Shown here piece after piece: positions 6,637 to 14,681 of a stretch of DNA of 64,000 bases. The notes beneath the pieces are model-generated. The model saw only the letters and a list, made by a program, of their open reading frames with translations. It ran no database searches and was not told the DNA's origin. Made by a program: the position numbers and the translations under genes. How positions within the stretch are numbered: the stretch's first letter is position 1; every line of letters begins with the position of its first letter. The DNA comes from DASUPK01 sp963744105 (lineage in GTDB: Bacteria > Actinomycetota > Thermoleophilia > Solirubrobacterales > 70-9), in contig CAVUSJ010000003.1 in NCBI GenBank assembly GCA_963744105.1, positions 1-64,000 on the forward strand, read 5' to 3'.

Positions 6637-7515
6637 CTAGCCCGGGCGGATCGCGGCCGCCGCCGTGGCGAAGTGTTCGCCGAGCTCGGGGTCGTCGTCT
6701 AGCTCGAGCACCGCGCCCAGCGCCGCCGCCCAGCCGTGGCAGAAGAGACGCCAGCCGTCGTGGACTTCGAGCCCGGCCTCCGCTGCCTGGGCGCGGGCGC
6801 GGTCCAGGAAATGCAGTTCGCCGCGGTAGTTGAGTTCCCAGACGACGGCCCCCTCCGGGAACCTGGCCCGTTCGGTGATCGGTGAGCCGGGACGGTCCTT
6901 GCCGAGGCCGGTCGCGTTGACGATCAGCGAGCCGGGCGGCGCGGCGGCGATCAGCTCGTCCCAGGGGCCGTCGCCCGCCCGGACGACGATCGGCCGCGGC
7001 GCGAGTCGGGCCGCCTCGCCCAGTGCCGCCTCGCTGCGGTCGGCGCACACGACCCGTACTGGCTCTGGGCGGCTCGCGAACAGGTGGTAGATCAATGCCC
7101 TGGCCGTGCCCCCGGCTCCGATGCAGACCACATCACCCTCGCGCCGCGGCCAGATGCGATCGACGACGCGGCCGACCGAGATCGGGTCGCGCGCGTATCC
7201 GTGCAGTTCAGAGCCGGCCCGGCGCACCGCGTTCACCTCCTCGCAAGCGCGAGCGAGCGGGTCGAGCTCGGCGAACCGCCGGTGCCCGGCTTCGAACAGC
7301 CCGACCTTGTGCACGCTGACCACCGCCCCCGCGACGCGCCCCGGGGCGGTGCGCAGCTCCTCGAGCACCTCGACGTAGCGGGCGCGGGGCGAGCCGGGCT
7401 CGACGTCGACGCCGCGCACCTCGCACGGCGCCGGCAGCAGCTCCCACCAGAGCGAGATCGCGCGATGGATCAGCGACCCGGCGGTCTTGACGCCGACGAA
7501 CCAGACCTCGGTCAC
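6637..7515 (-). CDS. shikimate/quinate dehydrogenase-like protein (AroE fold) in a sugar operon
   Basis: The 292-residue product has the AroE layout: N-terminal substrate domain with VVSVHK (catalytic Lys equivalent K70) and GYARDPIS (Asp equivalent D110), a Rossmann domain with GAGGTARA near 133, and NATGLGKDRPGSP near 200. The substrate-binding NxTxPxK box is altered to VSVHK. True shikimate dehydrogenases sit with aro genes; here it is the last gene of a unit with a MocA-type oxidoreductase, xylulokinase and sugar isomerase, so a sugar-derived or cyclitol substrate is more likely. It starts three bases after the MocA-type gene. Confidence 0.75.
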   Translation of the reverse strand: MTEVWFVGVKTAGSLIHRAISLWWELLPAPCEVRGVDVEPGSPRARYVEVLEELRTAPGRVAGAVVSVHKVGLFEAGHRRFAELDPLARACEEVNAVRRAGSELHGYARDPISVGRVVDRIWPRREGDVVCIGAGGTARALIYHLFASRPEPVRVVCADRSEAALGEAARLAPRPIVVRAGDGPWDELIAAAPPGSLIVNATGLGKDRPGSPITERARFPEGAVVWELNYRGELHFLDRARAQAAEAGLEVHDGWRLFCHGWAAALGAVLELDDDPELGEHFATAAAAIRPG

Positions 7516-7518
7516 GGC

Positions 7519-8517
7519 CTATCGGGGAGCCCCGACCGCGACCGCCTCGCCGCCCTGCTCGGCCGAGCGGTAGAGGGCCTCAATCGCCCGCGCCTGGCCG
7601 AGCGCGTCGTCCCGCCCCAGCAGCGGCTCCGCGGTGCCGCGAATCGCCGCGCTCATGTTCTCGAACTCAAGCCGGTAGGCGGGGGCGGGTGGGACCTCGA
7701 CCCGCTCGGTCGCGCCGCCGCGGACGAGCTCGATTCCCGGGGCGCCGACCAAGAAGGGGGTGGGGATGCTCAGCGTCCCATCCGAGCCGACGGCCTCGAG
7801 GAGGCTGTTGTCTGGGACGTCGAAGCCGCAGTCGAAGTGGCCCAGCGCGCCCCCGTCGAAGACCAGTGTGGCGGCGAAGCGCACGTCGACGCCGCTCGGC
7901 CCGAGCACCTGGGTGCCGATCACAGTCTCGGGCTCGCCGGCGAGCAGCCGCCCGCCGCTCACGCAGTAGCAGCCGACGTCCATCAGCGCGCCGCCGTCGA
8001 GTTCGGAGCGCAGGCGGATGTTCTCCCCCTCGCCCAGCGTGAACCCAAAATTGGACCGCACGACCCGCAGCTCGCCGATCGCTCCCTCGGCGATCAGCTC
8101 GGCCGCTCGCCGGGTCTGCGGGTGGTGCCGGTACATGAACGCCTCCATCAGGATCCGCGACGCGTCATCCGCCGCGTCGAAAGCCCGCTTGACCTCCGCG
8201 GCGCGTCGGCCGAGCGGCTTCTCGCAGAGCACATGCTTGCCGGCCTCGAGCGCTTGGATCGCCCACTCGACGTGCATGAGGTTCGGCAGCGGCACGTAGA
8301 CGGCCTCCAGATCGGGGTCGGTGAGCAGCGCCTCGTAGGAGCCGTAGGCGCGAGCGAACCCCCACTCCTCCGCGTAGCGCCGCGCCGCCTGCTCCGAGCG
8401 GCTCGCCACCGCCACCAGCTCGATCGCGTCCGAATCCTCCAGCTCCGGCAGGACGCGGTCGTTGATGCCTGCGAGGGAGACGATCCCCCAGCGCACGGGC
8501 TCGGTGGCTCCGGTCAT
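7519..8517 (-). CDS. Gfo/Idh/MocA-family NAD(P)-dependent oxidoreductase
   Basis: The 332-residue product has an N-terminal Rossmann domain (WGIVSLAGINDRVLPELED, less canonical than GxGxxG), the family hallmark CEKPLGRRAAE near residue 98, MYRHHPQTRRAAELI near 127, and a C-terminal alpha/beta domain with GGALMDVGCYCVSGGRLLAGE. Members oxidise or reduce sugars and sugar derivatives. Its ATG overlaps the stop of xylB (ATGA), so translation is coupled. Substrate cannot be read from sequence; context suggests a pentose or related polyol. Confidence 0.88.
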   Translation of the reverse strand: MTGATEPVRWGIVSLAGINDRVLPELEDSDAIELVAVASRSEQAARRYAEEWGFARAYGSYEALLTDPDLEAVYVPLPNLMHVEWAIQALEAGKHVLCEKPLGRRAAEVKRAFDAADDASRILMEAFMYRHHPQTRRAAELIAEGAIGELRVVRSNFGFTLGEGENIRLRSELDGGALMDVGCYCVSGGRLLAGEPETVIGTQVLGPSGVDVRFAATLVFDGGALGHFDCGFDVPDNSLLEAVGSDGTLSIPTPFLVGAPGIELVRGGATERVEVPPAPAYRLEFENMSAAIRGTAEPLLGRDDALGQARAIEALYRSAEQGGEAVAVGAPR

Positions 8518-9926
8518 GGTTCCTCCTTCATCTCCGCTTCGAAGGGCGTCAGGGCGGGGTAGAGCTCACGGAAGCGAGCGTATCCCTCGTCATAGGCCGA
8601 TGCCCAACCCGGATCGGGCTCGGTGCGGTCGGCGACGCGGACGCAGGCGGCGACCGCCTCGGCCGCGTCGGCGAAGGCGCCGCTCGCCACTCCGCCGAGC
8701 AGGGCGGCCCCGAACGCGGCTCCCTCCTCGGCCGCCGCGGTGCGCTCGAGCGGCATCTCGAGCACCGAGGCGACGATCCGGCGCCACAGCTCGCTGCGTG
8801 CCCCGCCGCCCGATACGCGGCCGACCTGCGTTGGCGCCCCGATCGAGCGCAGCAACTCGAGCGAGTCGCGAAGCCCGTAAGCGACGCCCTCGAGCACCGC
8901 GCGCACCAGCGCCCCACGGTCGTGGCGAAGCGACAGGCCCGCGAAGGCGCCACGCGCCCTCGGGTCCGCGTGAGGCGTTCGCTCGCCGGCCAGGTAGGGG
9001 GCGAAGAGCAGCCCCTCCACCGCGGGCGGCCACTCCGCCGCCGCCGCGGTCAGCTCCTCGTAGCTCGTGCTGCCGAGCGTGTTTGAGAGCCAGCGCAGTG
9101 ACCCGGCCGCCGAGAGCATCACGCCCATCGCGTGCCAGGTGCCGGGCACGGCGTGGCAGAAGACGTGCAGCCGAGCCTCGGGCTCGGGCTGGTAGGCGGG
9201 CAGGGCGCCGAACACGACACCGGAGGTGCCGAGCACAATGGAAAGCGGGCCCGGCCGGTCGACGCCGACCCCGAGCGCCCCCGCCGCCTGGTCGCCGGCG
9301 CTGGCGATCTCGGTCGACTCGAAGACGGGCGGAAGCCAGTCCGCGGGGAGCTCGAGCGCCTCCAGCACCTCGGTGCTCCAGCGCCGCTCGCCGACGTCGA
9401 ACAGCAGCGTCCCCGAGGCGTCGGCAGCGTCGGTCGCGTGCTCGCCGGTGAGCCGCAGCCGAACGTAGTCCTTGGGCAGCAGCACGCGGCGCACGCGCGC
9501 GAAGGTCTCGGGCTCGTGGCGGCGCAGCCAGAGCAGCTTCGGGGCCGTGAACCCCGCCAGCGCCCGGTTGCCCGTCAGCTTGATCAGGCGCTCGAATCCG
9601 AGACGCTCCTCGATCTCGGCGCACTCCATTCCGGTGCGTTGGTCGTTCCACAGGATCGCCGGGCGCAACACGCGGTCGTGCTCGTCGAGTACGACGAGGC
9701 CGTGCATCTGGCCCGAGAGGCCGATCGCCGCCGGCTCGACACCCAGCTCGGCAAGCGCCGCCTGGCTTGCCCGCCACCAGTCTTCGGGGTCCTGCTCCGC
9801 CCAGCCTGGGCGCGGCGTGGACAGCGGATAACCGCGCTCGGCGCTCGCCACGACCTCGCCGCGGCGGGAGATCGCAATCGCCTTGACGCCGCTCGTGCCG
9901 ACGTCGAGTCCGACCAGTGGTCGCAT
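8514..9926 (-). CDS. xylB: xylulokinase (FGGY family)
   Basis: The 470-residue protein starts MRPLVGLDVGTSGVKAIAIS (ATP-binding start of the FGGY fold), has GLSGQMHGLVVLDEHDRVL, and the second ATP motif GRVSGGGARSELWRRI. Length and motifs match bacterial xylulokinase, which phosphorylates D-xylulose to feed the pentose phosphate pathway. The start at 9926 is set by homology; the frame is open further upstream into the isomerase gene. It lies 19 bases downstream of the isomerase and overlaps the MocA-type gene by four bases. Confidence 0.88.
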   Translation of the reverse strand: MRPLVGLDVGTSGVKAIAISRRGEVVASAERGYPLSTPRPGWAEQDPEDWWRASQAALAELGVEPAAIGLSGQMHGLVVLDEHDRVLRPAILWNDQRTGMECAEIEERLGFERLIKLTGNRALAGFTAPKLLWLRRHEPETFARVRRVLLPKDYVRLRLTGEHATDAADASGTLLFDVGERRWSTEVLEALELPADWLPPVFESTEIASAGDQAAGALGVGVDRPGPLSIVLGTSGVVFGALPAYQPEPEARLHVFCHAVPGTWHAMGVMLSAAGSLRWLSNTLGSTSYEELTAAAAEWPPAVEGLLFAPYLAGERTPHADPRARGAFAGLSLRHDRGALVRAVLEGVAYGLRDSLELLRSIGAPTQVGRVSGGGARSELWRRIVASVLEMPLERTAAAEEGAAFGAALLGGVASGAFADAAEAVAACVRVADRTEPDPGWASAYDEGYARFRELYPALTPFEAEMKEEP

Positions 9927-9945
9927 CGGCGACCGCCGCCGCCGC

Positions 9946-10944
9946 TCAGGCGCCAAGCGCCGCGTAGACCAGCTCGTAGGCCGCGACCGCGTCCTTGCGC
10001 TGCTGCGCCTCGCGCAGCGCCGTCTCGTCGATCCGCGCCGCGACCGAGTCGATGAACCGCCATTGCAGGACACTGCGACGCACGGCCTGCACCTGGTCCT
10101 CGGTGTACGGGTAGAGGTCGAAGCCGAGGCGCTCGCCGTTCTCGCCGTAGCCGGCCCGGCGCAGTTCGAGAGCCAGCTCGAGCGTCTCCATGAAGGCGGT
10201 GGTCCCGACCATGTTGTCGTCGTCGAAGGTGCCCCAACCGGAGTTGGCGTGCTGATGGCCGAGCAGTCCCTCCGCGGCGAGCAATGCCGCGTACTCGGCG
10301 AGGTTCTCGTCGTTCATCAGCAGGTGCTGCCAGTCCATGTTGAACTTGACGTTGTCGATCCCTCGGGTCCGCAGGGTGTGGACGATGTGCAGCGCCATCC
10401 CGACGTTGCGCATGAAGATCTTCATCGCCGGCTCGGAGTTCTTGTGCTCGAGGAAGAGCAGCCCGCCGTGCTCCTTGCAGCGCTGCGCGGCCTCGCCGAT
10501 GCCGTCGATCAGTCGCGCCCAGCTCTCGCCGTAGGGCGTCTGGAACGGGTAGTTGTAGCCCTCGATCCCGGGCCAGAGCAGGAAGTTGGCGCCGAGCTGC
10601 CCGGCGAAGTCAGCCGCCTCGAGGGTGAGGCGCAGCGCCTCGCCGCGCACCGCATCGTCGGGCGAGGAGAGCCCGCCCTTGCCGAATCGGGGGTCGAGGT
10701 GCAGGCCGGTGGCGACGCAGTAGACGCCGTGGCCGTCGAGCGCCTCGCGCACCTCGTCGAGGTTGTCCGGCGAAAGCTCCTGCGGGTAGTGAAACTCATA
10801 GTCGTCGATCAGCTCCCCGAGTCCGGTGACGGCGCGATGCACCTTCTGCGCGGTGGTGTCGGCCGCGTGCTCGGGCTGGTAGCCGCCCGGCACGAAGCGG
10901 GTGACCATCGGCCCGAAGGCCCAGATTCCAAGGCTCGTCTTCAT
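9946..10944 (-). CDS. TIM-barrel sugar isomerase (xylose-isomerase-like)
   Basis: The 332-residue product begins KTSLGIWAFGPMVTRFVPGG and carries metal-site stretches typical of the xylose isomerase-like barrel: LLFLEHKNSEP (Glu), VKFNMDWQHLLM (Asp and His) and LGHQHANSGWGTFDDDN (His, Asp). It is shorter than classical XylA (about 390-440) and differs in sequence, so substrate may be D-xylose or a related aldose. Placement directly before xylB supports an aldose to ketose step feeding that kinase. It overlaps the HAD phosphatase gene by four bases. Confidence 0.75.
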   Translation of the reverse strand: MKTSLGIWAFGPMVTRFVPGGYQPEHAADTTAQKVHRAVTGLGELIDDYEFHYPQELSPDNLDEVREALDGHGVYCVATGLHLDPRFGKGGLSSPDDAVRGEALRLTLEAADFAGQLGANFLLWPGIEGYNYPFQTPYGESWARLIDGIGEAAQRCKEHGGLLFLEHKNSEPAMKIFMRNVGMALHIVHTLRTRGIDNVKFNMDWQHLLMNDENLAEYAALLAAEGLLGHQHANSGWGTFDDDNMVGTTAFMETLELALELRRAGYGENGERLGFDLYPYTEDQVQAVRRSVLQWRFIDSVAARIDETALREAQQRKDAVAAYELVYAALGA

Positions 10945-11642
10945 CGCTTCACACCTTTCTCTCTTTGAGTTCGTCTTCCCGTTCCGTCAAGCGCCGCCTC
11001 GATCGCCGCCGGCACCTCCGGATCGGCCAGCGACTCGAAGCTCCGGTTGGCCTCGAGGACGGTCTCGGGAACCGAGGGCACGCCGATCACGAACATTCCT
11101 GCCGCCCGCGCCGCCGCCACGCCGGGTGGCGAGTCCTCGATCGCAACCGAGCGCGCCGGGTCGACGCCGAGCAGCTCGCAGGCGCGCAGGTAAAGGTCGG
11201 GCGCCGGCTTGGCGGCGGCCACGTCCTCGACCCCGAGCTTGACGTCGAACCCGTCCTCGACGCCGACTCGCCGCAGCCCGGTGAGCAGGTGGCGGCGCGG
11301 CGCGTTGGAGGCCACGGCGACCGGCCAGCGCCCGCGCAGCGCGTTGAGCAGCTCCAGCGCGCCGGCCCGCGGCACGGCGCCCGCCGCGATCTCGTCCATC
11401 GCCAGCTCGTACATCTCGGCGCTCGCCTCGGCGCCCTGGCCGGGCGGGTCGAGGAGGCGATCGAGCACCTCCGCTGCGGTGACCGGCGCGGTGCCGACCA
11501 GCGCCTGCTTTGCCGCCAGGTCGAAAGCCTGCCCGCGGCGCTCGAAGACCGCGCGCTGCGCACGCGTCCAGCAGGGCTCGGTGTCAAGCAGCAGGCCGTC
11601 GTTGTCGAACACGATTCCCGCTGGCTCGGAACCTTCGCCCAT
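10941..11642 (-). CDS. HAD-superfamily phosphatase (beta-phosphoglucomutase-like subfamily)
   Basis: From the ATG at 11642 the protein has 233 residues. It carries the HAD nucleophile motif FDNDGLLLDTEP, motif II VAVASNAPRRHL, the motif III lysine in VAAAKPAPDLYL and motif IV SVAIEDSPPGVAAARAAG. Such enzymes hydrolyse small sugar phosphates or interconvert them. It is the first gene of the unit running to the AroE-like gene and is divergent from the aldo/keto reductase, with only about 35 bases between starts, so promoters must overlap coding sequence. A start at 11660 is possible. Confidence 0.82.
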   Translation of the reverse strand: MGEGSEPAGIVFDNDGLLLDTEPCWTRAQRAVFERRGQAFDLAAKQALVGTAPVTAAEVLDRLLDPPGQGAEASAEMYELAMDEIAAGAVPRAGALELLNALRGRWPVAVASNAPRRHLLTGLRRVGVEDGFDVKLGVEDVAAAKPAPDLYLRACELLGVDPARSVAIEDSPPGVAAARAAGMFVIGVPSVPETVLEANRSFESLADPEVPAAIEAALDGTGRRTQREKGVKR

Positions 11643-11676
11643 CGTGGGGGATTGTCCCATCTGCGAGGATTCGGCC

Positions 11677-12660
11677 GTGGAGCAGCGGGAGATGAAGCGT
11701 CTCGGCCGCTCGGCCGGCGTGGTTGGGCTCGGCACCTGGCAGCTGGGCGCCGACTGGGGCGAGGTCGACGCCGACCACGCGCGGGCGACCCTGGACGCCG
11801 CCGTCGAGGCGGGCGTCACCTTCTTCGACACCGCCGACGTCTACGGCGACGGGCGCAGCGAGCAATTCTGCGGCGAGCTGCTCACTCGCAACCCCGGCGC
11901 GGGGTTGACCGTGGCCACCAAGATGGGACGGCGCGTCGAGCAGGTGCCCTCCAACTACAACCGGGAGGCTTTCCTGGACTGGAACGATCGCTCGCGCCGC
12001 AACCTTGGCGTCGAGACGATCGACCTCGTCCAGCTCCACTGCCCGCCGAGCGAGGTCTACGCGAACGACGCGGTCTTCGAGGCGCTCGACGAGATGGTCG
12101 CGGATGGGCGGATGGGAGCCTATGGCGTCTCGGTGGAGACGTGCGACCAAGCGCTGGCGGCGATCGCGAGACCCGGAGTGGCGACCGTGCAGATCATCCT
12201 CAACTGCTTTCGGCTCAAGCCGCTCGAGCGAGTGCTGCCGACCGCCAGCGAGGCCGGGGTGGGGATCATCGCCCGCGTGCCGCTCGCGTCGGGGCTGCTC
12301 TCAGGGCGCTACGACGAGCACACCACCTTCGCCGCCGACGATCACCGCGCCTACAACCGCCACGGCGAGGCTTTCGACGTCGGCGAGACGTTCTCCGGTG
12401 TCCCGTTCGAGGTCGGTCTCGATGCGGTGCGCGAGCTCGCCGGCTTGGTGCCGCCCGGCGTCGCGATGTCGCAATTCGCGCTGCGCTGGGTGATCGATCA
12501 GGCGGGGGTGAGCGTCGTAATCCCCGGTGCGCGCAATCCCGAGCAGGCGCGCCAGAATGCCGCCAGCGCGGCGCTCGATCCACTAAGCGCCGAGCAGCTC
12601 GCCGGCGTCGCCGAGGTCTACGAGCGCCTGATCAGCCCGCACGTCCACTCTCGCTGGTGA
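11677..12660 (+). CDS. aldo/keto reductase
   Basis: The 327-residue product starts VEQREMKRLGRSAGVVGLG and has the AKR tetrad regions: FFDTADVYGDG (Asp, Tyr), TVATKMGRR (Lys) and DLVQLHCPP (His). The C-terminal cofactor segment VVIPGARNPEQARQNA fits NADPH binding. It probably reduces sugar aldehydes or related carbonyls. GTG 11677 with AGGA upstream was preferred to ATG 11692. It is the only plus-strand gene in the sugar block; its last 29 bases overlap the end of the convergent araM-like gene. Confidence 0.85.
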   Translation: MEQREMKRLGRSAGVVGLGTWQLGADWGEVDADHARATLDAAVEAGVTFFDTADVYGDGRSEQFCGELLTRNPGAGLTVATKMGRRVEQVPSNYNREAFLDWNDRSRRNLGVETIDLVQLHCPPSEVYANDAVFEALDEMVADGRMGAYGVSVETCDQALAAIARPGVATVQIILNCFRLKPLERVLPTASEAGVGIIARVPLASGLLSGRYDEHTTFAADDHRAYNRHGEAFDVGETFSGVPFEVGLDAVRELAGLVPPGVAMSQFALRWVIDQAGVSVVIPGARNPEQARQNAASAALDPLSAEQLAGVAEVYERLISPHVHSRW

Positions 12661-13987
12661 TGACGTCGAGCGCCGCCTCCAGCGCTCCCTGGCCCTCGAG
12701 GAAGTCAACCGTCGTGTAGCGCGCGCGCAGGCGGTTCGAGTAGCGAAAGCCCGCCCGCAGCATCGCCTCGTCGAGGCCGAGGAAGCCCGGCTCTGCGGGG
12801 ATGGCTGCGGCCTCCAGCGCCGCGTCGACCGAACGGGATACCTCCAGCGGCGGGGCGAGTGCCGTGCACAGCTCCTTCCAGCGCTCGGAGGCAGGCCACC
12901 TTTCCGCCCCGGCCGCCAGGAATCGGCGCTTCCCCTCGATAGCCTCGCGGAGCGACGGCGAGGGCTCGCCGAGCCACTCGCGCGCGGCGCGGTCGAGCGG
13001 CTCGTAGGCGCGTGGGGGACCGAGCGCGCCGACCCCGCCGCCGAAGGCGTGGCGCTGCAGGCGGATCGCAAACCGGGTGGCGAAGCCGACCTGGAGCCCG
13101 TGCGGGAAGTGAGGGCGGAGCCCGCGGCCCGCGAGCAGATCCCAGAAGTGCGAGGCATGATGCTCGCAGCCGCTGGCGGGGCGCGAGCTGCCGGCCATAG
13201 CCATCGCGATTCCGGACTGCAGCAGTCCCTCCAGCAGCCCCTCCACGGCCTCCCGCTCGCCGGCCAACACGGCGCCGGCGTGCCGCGCCGCCTCGCGCAG
13301 CGGGCCCAGCACCCGCGCGTCCACCGCCTCGCAGTAGCGCTCTCCGTAGAGCAGGTGCGCGGCGAGCCAATCGGTTCGCGCGCTCCCCTTGCCGAGCAGA
13401 TCGCCGAGCCCGGCTCGGGTCAGCTCGGCCGGCGCGGCGGCGATCGTCGCCGGGTCGGCGAAGATCGCCTCCGGCGCACGCGCGGGTAGCGTCACCTTGA
13501 GCCCCTCGAGCTCCAGCGCCGCGACGCTCGAGGCGTAGCCGTCCATCGAGGCCGCGGTTGGGACGCTGACGAAGTCGCGGTCGGCGAGCTCGGCGGCATA
13601 GCGCGTGAGGTCGGTGATCACCCCCGAGCCCACCGCGACCACGCCCGCATCGGGCCGGGCCCCGAGCGCCTCGCGGGCGGCGGCGAGCGCCTCGTGATCG
13701 GCGCGCAGGCCGCTCCGCTGGGCGTAGCGCAGCCGCGCGACGGGGATCCCCACCGCCTCCAGCTCGCGAGTGACGGCCTCGCCGGCGGCCTCTTCGGTGT
13801 TCGCGTCCATCACCGCGACCGCCTCGCGCCACCCACGCGCGCCGGCGAACTCGGCGAGCGCCGCGTAGGCGTGCTCGCCGACCACGATGGTCTCCGTGCG
13901 GATCCGGTGGGTCAGCCCGCAGGGGCAGCGCTCGGCGCCGCTCGGGAGATCTAGCTCGGGCGCGCCCGGGGCGGTGCTCCCACTCAC
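12632..13987 (-). CDS. AraM/glycerol-1-phosphate dehydrogenase-like iron-type alcohol dehydrogenase
   Basis: The 451-residue product has VVAVGSGVITDLTRYAAE (dinucleotide-binding loop), FVSVPTAASMDGYASSVAAL, LGDLLGKGSARTDWL and the metal ligand stretch SGCEHHASHFWDLL with HFPHGLQVGFAT. This matches the AraM/EgsA family, which in Bacillus subtilis makes glycerol-1-phosphate and is named for its place in the arabinose operon. Here too it follows araA-araD. Its GTG start shares one base with the araD stop (TAGTG). Whether it acts on dihydroxyacetone phosphate or on a pentose-derived substrate is open. Confidence 0.82.
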   Translation of the reverse strand: MSGSTAPGAPELDLPSGAERCPCGLTHRIRTETIVVGEHAYAALAEFAGARGWREAVAVMDANTEEAAGEAVTRELEAVGIPVARLRYAQRSGLRADHEALAAAREALGARPDAGVVAVGSGVITDLTRYAAELADRDFVSVPTAASMDGYASSVAALELEGLKVTLPARAPEAIFADPATIAAAPAELTRAGLGDLLGKGSARTDWLAAHLLYGERYCEAVDARVLGPLREAARHAGAVLAGEREAVEGLLEGLLQSGIAMAMAGSSRPASGCEHHASHFWDLLAGRGLRPHFPHGLQVGFATRFAIRLQRHAFGGGVGALGPPRAYEPLDRAAREWLGEPSPSLREAIEGKRRFLAAGAERWPASERWKELCTALAPPLEVSRSVDAALEAAAIPAEPGFLGLDEAMLRAGFRYSNRLRARYTTVDFLEGQGALEAALDVITSESGRAG

Positions 13988-14676
13988 TACGCCTGTCCGT
14001 AGTAGGCGCGCGGCCCGTGCTTGCGGGTGAAGTGCTTCTCGCGCACCGCCGCTGCCAGCGGCTCAACGGCCGGATCGAGCGCGACCGTCAGCGCCGCCAG
14101 GCGCGCCACCTCCTCGAGCGTGACCGCGACCTCTACGGCCACCGCCGGATCGCCGGCCCAGCAGAACGGGCCGTGTCCGCGCGCGAGTGCGGCCGGAACC
14201 TCGTCTATCCCACGCTCGCCCACCGCCTCGATGAGCGCGATCCCCGTGGCGCCCTCGTAGTCGCGCTCGACCTCCTCGGCTGAGAGCGGGCGCGTGACCG
14301 GCACCGGCCCCGGGCAGAGATCGGCGTGAGTGGTGCCGAGAATCGGGATCTCGCGCTCGGCTTGCGCCCACGCAGTCGCCCAGGTCGAGTGGGTGTGAAC
14401 GATGCCGCCTATCGACTCGAAGGCCCGGTAGAGAGCGAGGTGGCTCGGTGTGTCCGTCGAGGGGCGCCGCTCGCCCTCGACCCGATTGCCGTCCAGATCG
14501 ACGAGCACGATGTCGGCGGCGCTGATCGCTTCGTAGTCCATCCCGCTCGGTTTGATCGCCACCAGCCCGCGATTGCGGTCGATCCCGCTCACGTTGCCCC
14601 AGGTCAGGGTCACCAGGCCGTGCGCCGGCAGCGCCAGGTTCGCAGCCAGGACTCGGTCTCGCAGTGCCTCCAGCAC
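13987..14676 (-). CDS. araD: L-ribulose-5-phosphate 4-epimerase
   Basis: The 229-residue protein matches the class II aldolase/AraD family: LVTLTWGNVSGID, IKPSGMDYEAI, VHTHSTWATAWAQ (zinc His pair), HADLCPG and GHGPFCWAGDP. It converts L-ribulose-5-phosphate to D-xylulose-5-phosphate, the last step of L-arabinose breakdown. It begins at GTG five bases after the araA stop and is coupled to the araM-like gene downstream. Confidence 0.92.
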   Translation of the reverse strand: MLEALRDRVLAANLALPAHGLVTLTWGNVSGIDRNRGLVAIKPSGMDYEAISAADIVLVDLDGNRVEGERRPSTDTPSHLALYRAFESIGGIVHTHSTWATAWAQAEREIPILGTTHADLCPGPVPVTRPLSAEEVERDYEGATGIALIEAVGERGIDEVPAALARGHGPFCWAGDPAVAVEVAVTLEEVARLAALTVALDPAVEPLAAAVREKHFTRKHGPRAYYGQA

Positions 14677-14681
14677 CAGAA

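Noticed and set aside
6637..7515. True shikimate dehydrogenase (aroE) of aromatic amino acid synthesis
   Set aside because: The NxTxPxK box is altered and all neighbours are sugar genes, so the biosynthetic role is unlikely.
7084..8562. Long plus-strand open frame of 492 codons
   Set aside because: It lies opposite the AroE-like and MocA-like genes, whose motifs are certain; high GC creates such antisense frames.
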